A DNA stretch of 64,000 nucleotides from the NCBI RefSeq assembly GCF_003002055.1, contig NZ_PVZF01000003.1, positions 310,001 to 374,000 on the forward strand. The letters are read 5' to 3'. Numbering within the stretch: the first letter of the stretch is position 1; each line of letters begins with the position of its first letter. This stretch comes from Kineococcus rhizosphaerae (GTDB lineage: Bacteria; Actinomycetota; Actinomycetes; Actinomycetales; Kineococcaceae). The notes below the pieces were generated by a model that saw only the letters and a program-made list of their open reading frames with translations, was not told the DNA's origin and ran no database searches. Below, piece by piece: positions 35,335 to 42,577 of the stretch. Both the position numbers and the translations under genes were made by a program.

Positions 35335-36782
35335 GCGGCCACCCCCTGCGCCGTCCCGGACACCAGGTGGACGCGCTCGGCGGGCTCGAGCGCGTCGAGC
35401 AACCGCGCGTCGTGGGTGCTGACGACGACCGCCGCGCCGTCGCGCGCCGCCGCCCGCAGCAACCCCGCCACGGCCGACCACGTGCCCCGGTCCTGCCCGA
35501 CGCTCGGCTCGTCCGCCAGGACGAGGACGGGACCGGCGGCCAGGGCCCCGGCGAGCGCCAGCCGCCGCTGCTCGCCGCCGGAGAGCCGGAAGGGGTTGGC
35601 GTCGGCGCGGTCGGCCAGCCCGAGCAGCTCCAGCAGCGTCCGCGCGCGGGCGGGGTCGCGGCCCAGGACCCGGGCGGTGGCGGCGGCCTCGGCGGCGACG
35701 GTGGCGGCCAGGAACGTGTGCTCGGGGAACTGCGGCACCCAGCCGGTGCGCGCGGCCAGCTCGGTCGAGGTCCAGGTGTGCGGGGCCCGCCGGCCGCGGC
35801 GTCCCGCGAGCCCGGCGGCGGCGAGGAGGTCGCCGGTGGGCCGGGCCAGGCCCGCCAGGACCGCGAGCAGGCTCGACTTGCCGGCACCGCTGTCGCCCGT
35901 CAGGGCCGTGACGGCACCCGCGCGGACCGTGACGTCCACGTCGCGCAGGACCGTGGCCGCCGGCCGGGGCCGCAGCCCCCGGCGCGTGCGGACCAGTCCC
36001 AGCCCGCTGCCCCGCAACGCCGTCCCCTCGAGCGGCAGGGCGGGTTCGAGGAGGCCGACGGGGACGTCGAGGAGCTCGGGGGTGCCCGCCCCGGGGACCC
36101 ACAGGCCCAGCCCGGGGGTCAGGACCCGTCCGGGCGGCCCGTCCGCGGCGACGCGGCCGTCGACGCCGAGCAGCACGACGCGGTCGACGTGCGGCGCCCA
36201 CGCGGCGAGGTCGTGGTCGACGACGACGAGGCTGCGGCCCGCCGCGGCCTCCAGGACGGCCGCGCGCACGGCGTCGGCGGTGGCGGCGTCGAGCATGGCC
36301 GTCGGCTCGTCGAGCAGGAGGACGGCGGGGTCGGCCGCCAGGGTGCCCGCGAGCGCCAGCCGTTGCCGTTCCCCGCCGGACAGGGTCGCGACGAGCCGGT
36401 CGCGGCCGGCGGTGAAGCGGGCCGCGGCGTGGGCGCGCGCGACGCGCCGCCAGATCCCGGTGCGGTCCCGTCCCGCGTTCTCGGGCCCGAAGGCGGTGTC
36501 GCGCCCGGCGGTCTCGGCGACGACGGCGTCCAGCGGGTCCTGCACGAGCAGGCCGATCTCGCCGGGCACGGGCGCGCGCCCCGCCAGCCGCACGTCCCCG
36601 GTGGCCTCCACGTCGTCGTCGAGCAACCCCGCCAGGGCCCGCAGGACGGTCGACTTGCCCGCCCCGCTGGGCCCGGCGAGCAGCACCCGCTCGCCCGCGG
36701 CGACGTCGAGGTCGACGTCGCGCACGAGGGCGCGCCCCCCCGGGCCGGTGACCGTCAGACCTCGCAGCGCGAGGTCAGCCAC
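35331..36782 (-). CDS. ykoD: ECF transporter ATPase with two fused ABC domains (YkoD type)
   Basis: A 483-residue protein with two complete ABC cassettes: Walker A GPSGAGKST and GDSGAGKSS, signatures LSGGERQRLALAG and LSGGEQRRLALAG, and Walker B VLLLDEPTAM and VLVLADEPSVG (the second with Ala-Asp spacing). H-loops are VVDHD and VVSTHD. It powers the thiamine-precursor importer. The GTG at 36782 overlaps the ykoE stop by 8 bp, so translation is coupled. Confidence 0.93.
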   Translation of the reverse strand: MADLALRGLTVTGPGGRALVRDVDLDVAAGERVLLAGPSGAGKSTVLRALAGLLDDDVEATGDVRLAGRAPVPGEIGLLVQDPLDAVVAETAGRDTAFGPENAGRDRTGIWRRVARAHAAARFTAGRDRLVATLSGGERQRLALAGTLAADPAVLLLDEPTAMLDAATADAVRAAVLEAAAGRSLVVVDHDLAAWAPHVDRVVLLGVDGRVAADGPPGRVLTPGLGLWVPGAGTPELLDVPVGLLEPALPLEGTALRGSGLGLVRTRRGLRPRPAATVLRDVDVTVRAGAVTALTGDSGAGKSSLLAVLAGLARPTGDLLAAAGLAGRRGRRAPHTWTSTELAARTGWVPQFPEHTFLAATVAAEAAATARVLGRDPARARTLLELLGLADRADANPFRLSGGEQRRLALAGALAAGPVLVLADEPSVGQDRGTWSAVAGLLRAAARDGAAVVVSTHDARLLDALEPAERVHLVSGTAQGVAA

Positions 36783-37377
36783 GGTGCTCGCGGCCCGCGG
36801 CGAAGGCCGACAGGGCCCCGGTGCGGGCCAGCGCGCGCACCAGCGCCCACCCGCCGAGCCCGGCGACCACGGCGCCCGAGACCACGAAGCAGCCGACGTA
36901 GACCGCCTGGAAGGGCAGCGTCCACTCCCCCGCGTAGTAGGCGAACAGCTCGTAGACGCCCTCCAGGACGGCGGCCAGGACCCCGCCCAGGACCGCGACG
37001 CCCGGGCCGAACCGGCGCCAGGCGAACAGCGCGACCGCGATCTCCACACCCAGGCCCTGGATGGCGCCGGAGATCAGCACCGACGTGGCCCACTGGTTGC
37101 CCAGCAGCGCCTCGACGGACGCGGCCACGAGCTCGGCGAACAGCGCGGCCCCCGGCCGGCGCACCACGAGGGCGCCGACGACGGCCGGCAGCAGCCACAC
37201 CCCGGCCAGGACGCTCTGCACGAACGGGACCGCGGTGAAGACGGGCGAGACGGCCGCGTACAGCACGTCCCAACCCCAGAAGACGACGCCGAAGGCGACG
37301 CCGAGGACGGCGGCGGTCACGAGGTCGACGGTGCGCCAGTGCCGGGTGCCCCGGGTGCGGCTGACGGTGGTGCTCAT
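36775..37377 (-). CDS. ykoE: ECF transporter S component, YkoE type (thiamine/HMP uptake)
   Basis: A 200-residue protein with five to six membrane helices. Conserved polar positions lie in GLGVEIAVALFAWRRFG and EGVYELFAYYAGEW. The family binds thiamine or its hydroxymethylpyrimidine moiety. It is the first gene of ykoEDC and is preceded by a TPP riboswitch, which makes thiamine-related uptake nearly certain. Its ribosome-binding site (AGGAGG) lies in a hairpin that can hide it. Confidence 0.93.
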   Translation of the reverse strand: MSTTVSRTRGTRHWRTVDLVTAAVLGVAFGVVFWGWDVLYAAVSPVFTAVPFVQSVLAGVWLLPAVVGALVVRRPGAALFAELVAASVEALLGNQWATSVLISGAIQGLGVEIAVALFAWRRFGPGVAVLGGVLAAVLEGVYELFAYYAGEWTLPFQAVYVGCFVVSGAVVAGLGGWALVRALARTGALSAFAAGREHRG

Positions 37378-37381
37378 GGTT

Positions 37382-37399
37382 CCTCCTGGTCCCAGGAGG
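37382..37399 (-). promoter_or_regulatory. Ribosome-binding-site-sequestering hairpin of ykoE
   Basis: On the minus strand CCTCCTGG-GA-CCAGGAGG is a perfect 8-bp inverted repeat containing the ykoE Shine-Dalgarno sequence, ending 4 bp before the ATG. It is the probable expression platform of the TPP riboswitch, controlling translation initiation. Confidence 0.75.
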
Positions 37400-37437
37400 G
37401 GGACGCACGGCCACCGTGGCCCCGCGTCGAGGACGTC

Positions 37438-37523
37438 CCGACTCCCTACGCCGGTCTGAACCGGATCAGGTTCGAGGGTCTGCGGAAACCCGCACTCTCA
37501 GCGCCCCACGGCGCTCCCCTGTC
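37438..37523 (-). ncRNA. TPP riboswitch (THI element)
   Basis: The minus strand shows the conserved THI-box blocks in order: GGGGAGC, GCTGAGAGTGCGG, GACCCTCGAACCTGATC, CGGTTCAGACCGGCG and TAGGGA. This is a canonical thiamine-pyrophosphate aptamer with a short variable P3 arm. It lies 60 bp upstream of ykoE and represses uptake when TPP is plentiful. Confidence 0.97.
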
Positions 37524-37604
37524 GTGTGGCCCCGACCCTACCCCTGTCCTGCTCCCACCCCTGCGCGATCGGAGGGGGACGTGGGGGTGCGCGAGGATGG
37601 GGGC

Positions 37605-37745
37605 GTGCTGCGGATGATGCGAGGACCCGACGGCGGACCGTCCCGGGCGGTGAGGCTGATGACGCTGATCGTCGTGATCGCCGTCCTCGCGGGCAGCGCG
37701 GCCGCGCTCACCCCGGTCCTGGGCTGGCTCCTGGACCTGCTGTAG
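37605..37745 (+). CDS. Small single-pass membrane protein
   Basis: A 46-residue frame from the GTG at 37605: a short basic start followed by one hydrophobic helix (LMTLIVVIAVLAGSAAALTP) and LGWLLDLL at the end. Other in-frame starts exist at 37581 (closer to GGAGGGGG) and 37614. It ends 14 bp before the DUF4235 gene and is probably co-transcribed with it. Function unknown. Confidence 0.55.
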   Translation: MLRMMRGPDGGPSRAVRLMTLIVVIAVLAGSAAALTPVLGWLLDLL

Positions 37746-37759
37746 GGCAGGGTCGGCGC

Positions 37760-38062
37760 ATGAGCTCGATCGTCTGGAAGTTGGTCGGCCCGGGCGCCGG
37801 CATCCTCGCGACCGCGGTCGCGAGCCGTCTCACGAAGAAGATCTGGGTCACCGCGACCGGGTCCCCGCCCCCGGACAACCCGGAGGACCCGGACGTGGCG
37901 TGGAAGGAAGCCGTCGTGTGGGCGCTCGCGTCCGGGGCGATCATCGGTCTGACCCGTCTCGTCGTCGAGCGCCAGGCCGCGGTCTGGTACCGCAAGAGCT
38001 TCGGGGAGCTGCCGCCCGGCCTCGGCCCGGGCGACGACGGGGCGGTCGAGGCGAACTCCTGA
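37760..38062 (+). CDS. DUF4235-family membrane protein
   Basis: A 100-residue protein starting MSSIVWKLVGPGAGILATAVASRL, with a typical DUF4235 Gly/Ala helix, a conserved KKIWVTATGSPPPDNPED loop and a second helix (VVWALASGAIIGLTRLVV). The family is common in actinobacteria, two-pass and of unknown role. The following CsbD gene hints at stress association. Confidence 0.88.
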   Translation: MSSIVWKLVGPGAGILATAVASRLTKKIWVTATGSPPPDNPEDPDVAWKEAVVWALASGAIIGLTRLVVERQAAVWYRKSFGELPPGLGPGDDGAVEANS

Positions 38063-38223
38063 TCCCCCCGCGGCCGCTCACCCCGCCGGGGTGGGCGGTC
38101 GTCCCGGGACCTTCACCAACCCCCCTCCCCGGGGAGCTGATCTCCGGGTGCGGGTCGACTGCGGCGGTGCTGCAGTGGAGGTCCGCACCGGGAACCACCC
38201 GGGGCAGGGGAAGGAGCAGGACG

Positions 38224-38397
38224 ATGAGCGCCGCTGACAAGATCAAGAACGCCGCCGAGGACCTCGCCGGGAAGGCGAAGGAAGCCGTCGGAGGCGCCAA
38301 GGGCGACGAGGAACTGCGCCGCGAGGGTCAGAAGGACCAGGCCGCCGCCGACCTCAAGCAGCGCGGCGAGCACGTCAAGGACGCGTTCAAGGGCTGA
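38224..38397 (+). CDS. CsbD-family stress protein
   Basis: A 57-residue, highly charged helical protein (MSAADKIKNAAEDLAGKAKEA start, split here at the family repeat GKAKEAVGGAKGD). CsbD proteins are general-stress proteins with unknown biochemical function. GGGGAAGGAGC lies upstream of the ATG. It belongs to a run of small stress or envelope genes. Confidence 0.92.
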   Translation: MSAADKIKNAAEDLAGKAKEAVGGAKGDEELRREGQKDQAAADLKQRGEHVKDAFKG

Positions 38398-38406
38398 ACG
38401 CCGGCG

Positions 38407-39390
38407 TCAGCCGAACCGCTCCACCAGCCGGTCCTGCCAGGCGTCGACCTCCGGGTCGACGACCTGCAGGGCCGGGTTCGCGTCGTGGTGGGCGACGATC
38501 TCCCGGGCACCCTGCGCGAAGCTCGTCGTGGCCGCGAACCCCGGCACGAGGCGCTTGAGCTTGGTGTTGTCGAAGACCACCGAGTGCGCCTTGTCCCCCA
38601 GCAGCCCCGGCCCCCGGTCCGGTGCCTCCCGGGCGACGACCTCGCTCGGGACGTGCACGATGCGCGGGTCGTCCACCCCGGCCGCGCTGGCCAGCCGCCG
38701 CGCGATGCCGTCCCAGGTGAGGACCTCGTCGCTCGTCAGGTGCACGACGTCACCCGTCACGGCGGGTTCCCCGAGCAGCGGGACGAAACCCTGCGCGAAG
38801 TCCGCGTGGTGGGTGAGCACCCACGTCGAGGTGCCGTCGCCGTGCACCACGACGGGTTTGCCGCGCCGCATCCGGTCGATCGCCGTCCAGCCGTCGTCCA
38901 GCGGGACGCTCGTGCGGTCGTAGGTGTGGCTGGGCCGCACCACGAACGCCGGGAACCCGTTCTCGCGCCACTCGCGCGTGAGCAGTTCCTCGCAGGCGAT
39001 CTTGTCGCGGGAGTACGACCAGAACGGGTTGCGCAGGGGCGTCGACTCCGTGATCGGCAGGTGGCCCACGGGCTTGGCGTAGGCGCTCGCGCTGGAGACG
39101 AAGACGTACTGGCCGACCGCGCCGCGGAACTGCTCGACGTCCGCGGCGACGTGCTCGGGGGTGAAGGCCACGAAGTCGACGACGACGTCGAACTCGCTGT
39201 CCCCCAGCGCCTCCCGCACGGCGGAGGGGTCGCGGACGTCGGCGGTCAGGACCTTCGCGCCGGCGGGCAGCGGACGCTTGCCGGTCCCCCGGTTGAGCAC
39301 GGTCAGGTCGATCCCGCGGCGGACCGCCAGGTCGGCGCAGGCCGAGCTGATGATCCCGGTACCGCCGATGAACAGGACGCGCAACGCCAC
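38407..39390 (-). CDS. NAD-dependent epimerase/dehydratase-family protein (atypical SDR)
   Basis: A 327-residue protein from the GTG at 39390, preceded by GGAGGAG. The cofactor loop is GGTGIIS rather than GxxGxxG, and the active site is YSRDK. The strand-2 end VLNRGTGKRPLP suggests NADP preference. Similar proteins are annotated as sugar-nucleotide epimerase-like and related to chloroplast stem-loop-binding proteins. The substrate is unknown. Confidence 0.87.
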   Translation of the reverse strand: MALRVLFIGGTGIISSACADLAVRRGIDLTVLNRGTGKRPLPAGAKVLTADVRDPSAVREALGDSEFDVVVDFVAFTPEHVAADVEQFRGAVGQYVFVSSASAYAKPVGHLPITESTPLRNPFWSYSRDKIACEELLTREWRENGFPAFVVRPSHTYDRTSVPLDDGWTAIDRMRRGKPVVVHGDGTSTWVLTHHADFAQGFVPLLGEPAVTGDVVHLTSDEVLTWDGIARRLASAAGVDDPRIVHVPSEVVAREAPDRGPGLLGDKAHSVVFDNTKLKRLVPGFAATTSFAQGAREIVAHHDANPALQVVDPEVDAWQDRLVERFG

Positions 39391-39480
39391 TGGTGCTCCT
39401 CCGAGTAGGACCTCGTCGTCTCGCCGCGACCCTAGACCGCCCGACGCGCGCCCGCCCGGCCGGCACCCCACAGTGGGCGG

Positions 39481-39759
39481 GTGAGCGAACAGAGCAGCGA
39501 CCAGAGCACCGACCAGGTGGACGTGTACGACAACGCCGAGGTCCGCGCCGTGCAGGACGGCGGCAGCCGGGAGAACGCCCGCGCCTCCGACTCCGGCCCC
39601 GTGCCCAGCCCCGCCCGCGACCCGCAGGACCCGCTGGGCCTGCAGGACGACGTGGCCGACGGGACGGGTCAGGGCGACCCCACGGCGGGGGTGCGGATCT
39701 CCCCCGAGGACGCCGCGCAGGCCGTCCCGGCCGACGACGGGCCCGAGGGCACCCGCTGA
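39481..39759 (+). CDS. Hypothetical acidic, disordered 92-residue protein
   Basis: Starts MSEQSSDQSTDQVDVYDNAE. It is rich in Asp, Gln, Ser, Pro and Gly and has no hydrophobic core, so it is probably intrinsically disordered. The GTG start sits at the end of a short promoter-like region with no Shine-Dalgarno site, so it is probably leaderless. A strong terminator follows 16 bp after the stop. No family recognised. Confidence 0.65.
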   Translation: MSEQSSDQSTDQVDVYDNAEVRAVQDGGSRENARASDSGPVPSPARDPQDPLGLQDDVADGTGQGDPTAGVRISPEDAAQAVPADDGPEGTR

Positions 39760-39775
39760 GACGACCCCGACGGTG

Positions 39776-39805
39776 GAGGCCCCGGTCCGCTCGGACCGGG
39801 GCCTC
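39776..39805 (+). terminator. Perfect hairpin after the acidic protein gene
   Basis: 13-bp stem GAGGCCCCGGTCC / GGACCGGGGCCTC with a 4-nt loop. An almost identical stem recurs at 41703-41733. Confidence 0.9.
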
Positions 39806-39831
39806 GCTGCCGCGAGGGGCGGGCGGGGATC

Positions 39832-39882
39832 GGGTCGTTGACGCCTTGCGCCAAACCTATTGGCGCGAGGCGTCCACGACCC
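39832..39882. repeat. Long near-perfect intergenic palindrome (23-bp arms)
   Basis: Arms at 39832-39854 and 39860-39882 pair at 21 of 23 positions, with both exceptions G-T wobble-compatible in RNA, around a 5-nt loop. The inner core is TTGCGCCAA-ACCTA-TTGGCGCG. It lies between convergent genes and is followed at 39886-39916 by a second C/G-rich imperfect hairpin close to the next gene's stop. It could be a bidirectional terminator, but it is far longer than needed. Confidence 0.8.
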
Positions 39883-39919
39883 ACTCCCCCCGGGTGCCCT
39901 GACCCACCCCGGGGGGGCG

Positions 39920-41044
39920 TCAGGCGGGCAGCACCCGCGCCCGGCGGTAGCGGTCGACGAGCCCCAGCAGCGCCCGTTCGGTGCTGACGTACCCGGTGAA
40001 CCCGGCGAGCCGGCTGCGGGTCATGTCGGCGAGGACCTCGACGTCGCGGCCCAGGTCGCTGTCGCTGTGCCACCACGACGCGACCTTGGACAGGTCCGGC
40101 TCGACGAGCCCGTGCTCGTCGACCAGCCGGGCCCAGACGGGTTCGGCCTCGCGCATCTGCTCGGCCAGGGTGAGGGGTTCGTCGCCCGGCCCGGCCGGTT
40201 CGACGCCGAGGTGCCCGGCGAGGCGGGGCCACAGCCGGCGCCAGCGGACGACGTCGCCGTTGACGACGTTGAAGGCGGTGTCGGCCGCGGCGGGCGTGGT
40301 GGCGGCCCAGAGCTGGTGGTCGGCGAGCTGCCCCGCGTCGGTGAGGTCGACGACACCGTCCCACTGGGTGCGCGAGCCGGGGAACGTGAAGGGGCGGCCA
40401 GTGGCGCGCACGACGGCGGCGTAGGCCCCGAGGGTGGGCACGAGGTTCATGGCGTTGCCCACCGCGAAGCCGGTGACGGTGTGGGCCCGGTGGACCGACC
40501 AGCCGAAGCCGTGGCGGGCCGCGGCGGCGAACAGCTCGTCCTCCTGGGCGTAGTAGAAGTTCTCCACGTCCAGCCGGTCGGCGTCCTCCAGGAACGGGGT
40601 GTCGGGCAGGTTCCCCTGCCCGTACGCCTCGAAGGGCCCCAGGTAGTGCTTGAGGCCGGTGACCAGGGCGGCGTGCCGCAGCGACCCCTGCGGGCCCAGG
40701 ACGGCCAGCAGGTCGCGCACCATGGCGCCGTTGACGCGGACGTTCTCGGCCTCGGTGTCCTGGCGGGCCCAGGCGGTGATGAACACGTGGGTGGGGGCCA
40801 GGCCGGCGAGCTCGGCCTGCAGGCTCTCGCGGGAGAACAGGTCGGCCCGCACGTGCTCGACGCCCTCGACGGCCGGGGGGCGCCGGGACAGCCCGGAGGT
40901 GCGCCAGCCGGCGGCGACGAGCTGCTCGGCCAGGGCGGTGCCGGTGATGCCCGTGGCGCCCACCACGAGGGCGTGGGCCCCGGGGGGCGGGGTCCGCACG
41001 GGGGTGGGGGCGCGGTCGGGCAGCGGCGACGGGGAGTCGGTCAT
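39920..41044 (-). CDS. PRISE-like SDR oxidoreductase (progesterone 5-beta-reductase/iridoid synthase-like)
   Basis: A 374-residue protein. The NADP motif VVGATGITGTALAEQL is near residue 27, followed by SRRPP at the strand-2 end. The segment TGLKHYLGPFEAYG and the VENFYYAQED region correspond to the PRISE KxxxY-type active site, with Lys and Tyr present. AFNVVNGDVVRWRRLWP is the family C-terminal signature. Members reduce activated C=C bonds. It is divergent from the XRE-cupin regulator. Confidence 0.85.
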   Translation of the reverse strand: MTDSPSPLPDRAPTPVRTPPPGAHALVVGATGITGTALAEQLVAAGWRTSGLSRRPPAVEGVEHVRADLFSRESLQAELAGLAPTHVFITAWARQDTEAENVRVNGAMVRDLLAVLGPQGSLRHAALVTGLKHYLGPFEAYGQGNLPDTPFLEDADRLDVENFYYAQEDELFAAAARHGFGWSVHRAHTVTGFAVGNAMNLVPTLGAYAAVVRATGRPFTFPGSRTQWDGVVDLTDAGQLADHQLWAATTPAAADTAFNVVNGDVVRWRRLWPRLAGHLGVEPAGPGDEPLTLAEQMREAEPVWARLVDEHGLVEPDLSKVASWWHSDSDLGRDVEVLADMTRSRLAGFTGYVSTERALLGLVDRYRRARVLPA

Positions 41045-41095
41045 GACCACCACGGTAGGCACGAGGTGCCGCCGATCGCTCACTGGAGTGGTCAT
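41043..41095. promoter_or_regulatory. Inverted repeat in the PRISE/XRE-cupin divergent spacer
   Basis: ATGACCAC (41043-41050) and GTGGTCAT (41088-41095) are perfect 8-bp complements bracketing the 63-bp spacer, the first overlapping the PRISE start codon. It is a candidate operator for the XRE-cupin regulator, or chance. Confidence 0.4.
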
Positions 41096-41107
41096 TAGGC
41101 TGGGCGG

Positions 41108-41683
41108 GTGGACGACACCGGGAACGAGGGCTTCGCGGCCCGGCTCGCCCGCGAGCTGCGGGCGGCGCGCCTGCAGGCCCACCTGAGCACGGCCGCCCTC
41201 GCCGCGGCGACCGGCGTCTCGCGCGGGGCGGTGCTGAAGGTGGAGAGCGGGACGACGCAGCCGTCGGCCGCGCTGCTCGGCCGGCTCTGCGGGCCGCTGG
41301 GGCTGACGCTGTCGTCGCTGTTCGCGCGCGTCGAGGGCCCGGAGCGGCAGGACGAGCGCGTCGTGCGCGCCGCGCAGGCACCGGTGTGGACGGACCCGGC
41401 GACCGGGTACCGGCGCCGCTCCCTGTCACCGGCGGGCGAGGACCTCGAACTGACCGAGATCGAGCTGCCGGCCGGCTCGGCCGTGACCTACCCGGCGGCC
41501 GCGTACGCGCGGATCCACCAGCAGGTGTGGGTGCTCGAGGGGGTGCTCGCCCTCACCGAGGGCGCGACCGAGCACCTGCTCGGAGCCGGGGACTGCCTGG
41601 CGCTCGGCCCGGCGGCCGACTGCACCTTCCGGGGCCACGGGGACGGTCCGGCCCGCTACCTGGTGGTCACGGCCCCGGCGTAG
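41108..41683 (+). CDS. XRE-family regulator with C-terminal cupin domain
   Basis: A 191-residue protein. Helix-turn-helix: LAAATGVSRGAVLKVESG (residues about 31-48), followed by a small cupin (about 110-190) with HQQVWVLEGVLAL and GAGDCLALGPAADC. This architecture usually senses a small metabolite. GTG start without a Shine-Dalgarno sequence; TAGGCT 6 bp upstream is a likely -10 of a leaderless transcript. It probably controls the divergent PRISE gene. Confidence 0.88.
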   Translation: MDDTGNEGFAARLARELRAARLQAHLSTAALAAATGVSRGAVLKVESGTTQPSAALLGRLCGPLGLTLSSLFARVEGPERQDERVVRAAQAPVWTDPATGYRRRSLSPAGEDLELTEIELPAGSAVTYPAAAYARIHQQVWVLEGVLALTEGATEHLLGAGDCLALGPAADCTFRGHGDGPARYLVVTAPA

Positions 41684-41702
41684 CGCCCGGCCCGGGAACG
41701 AC

Positions 41703-41733
41703 GGAGGCCCCGGTCCACCGGACCGGGGCCTCC
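41703..41733. terminator. Perfect hairpin between XRE-cupin gene and tRNA-Gly
   Basis: 14-bp stem GGAGGCCCCGGTCC / GGACCGGGGCCTCC with a 3-nt loop, serving the regulator gene on one strand and the tRNA on the other. Confidence 0.9.
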
Positions 41734-41739
41734 ACGCTG

Positions 41740-41810
41740 AGCGGGTGACGAGAATCGAACTCGCACTATCAGCTTGGGAAGCTGAAGTTCTACCATTGAA
41801 CTACACCCGC
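41740..41810 (-). tRNA. tRNA-Gly (anticodon CCC)
   Basis: The minus strand folds as a 71-nt cloverleaf: acceptor GCGGGTG/CACCCGC with T discriminator, D-arm AGTTCAATGGTAGAACT, anticodon stem TCAGC/GCTGA with loop TTCCCAA, and T-arm GCGAGTTCGATTCTCGT. CCA is not encoded. It decodes GGG. Confidence 0.96.
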
Positions 41811-41884
41811 GCGCTCCCACGATCGGGAGCGAGACCACTGTAACGGACGCGGGCCCGTGCTCGCACCGGCGGTAGCCTCACGCC

Positions 41885-42460
41885 GTGCTGCTCTCCGACC
41901 GCGACATCCGCGCCCAGCTCGACTCCGGTCGCGTCGCCCTCGAGCCCTTCGACCCCTCGATGGTGCAGCCGAGCAGCGTGGACGTGCGCCTGGACCGCTT
42001 CTTCCGGTTGTTCGACAACCACAAGTACTCGGTCATCGACCCGGCGCAGGAGCAGCCGGACCTGACCCGCCTGGTGGAGGTGGCGCCGGAGGAGGCGTTC
42101 ATCCTGCACCCGGGCGAGTTCGTGCTGGGGTCGACCTACGAGGTCGTGACGCTGCCCGACGACGTCTCGGCGCGCCTGGAGGGCAAGAGCAGCCTGGGGC
42201 GGCTGGGGCTGCTGACCCACTCGACGGCCGGCTTCATCGACGCGGGCTTCTCCGGTCACGTGACGCTGGAGCTGTCGAACGTGGCGACGTTGCCGATCAC
42301 CCTGTGGCCGGGCATGAAGATCGGTCAGCTGTGCTTCTTCCAGCTGTCCTCCCCCGCCCTGAACCCCTACGGCAGCGACGCCTCGGGGTCGCGGTACCAG
42401 GGTCAGCGCGGCCCGACGCCGAGCCGGTCGGCGCAGAACTTCCACCGCACCCGCGTCTGA
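41885..42460 (+). CDS. dcd: dCTP deaminase
   Basis: A 191-residue protein with [13 protein letters not shown] and [17 protein letters not shown], the nucleotide-binding and catalytic segments (Glu in HVTLELSN). Actinobacterial Dcd proteins are often bifunctional, making dUMP directly from dCTP. The GTG at 41885 lies 7 bp after a TAGCCT -10-like hexamer, so the gene is probably leaderless. It supplies dUMP for thymidylate synthesis. Confidence 0.96.
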   Translation: MLLSDRDIRAQLDSGRVALEPFDPSMVQPSSVDVRLDRFFRLFDNHKYSVIDPAQEQPDLTRLVEVAPEEAFILHPGEFVLGSTYEVVTLPDDVSARLEGKSSLGRLGLLTHSTAGFIDAGFSGHVTLELSNVATLPITLWPGMKIGQLCFFQLSSPALNPYGSDASGSRYQGQRGPTPSRSAQNFHRTRV

Positions 42461-42577
42461 GGTCGCGCCGGGTCCCCCGTTCGGCGCACGATTCGGTGCC
42501 GACGGCTTCAGGTGGGCCACCGGCGAGCCGTTGGAACGGGTGTGGACCACACGGTGACGACGAACGGGGAGGCCGAC

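Noticed and set aside
34213-37617. Very long open frame on the plus strand across the ykoEDC region
   Set aside because: It lies antisense to three overlapping transporter genes with clear ABC and ECF motifs. It is low-complexity Arg/Pro/Gly/Ala sequence produced by high-GC codon bias.
42512-42577. Longer start for the EAL-HDOD protein
   Set aside because: In-frame GTGs exist here but none has a ribosome-binding site, while the GTG at 42578 has GGGGAGG at good spacing.
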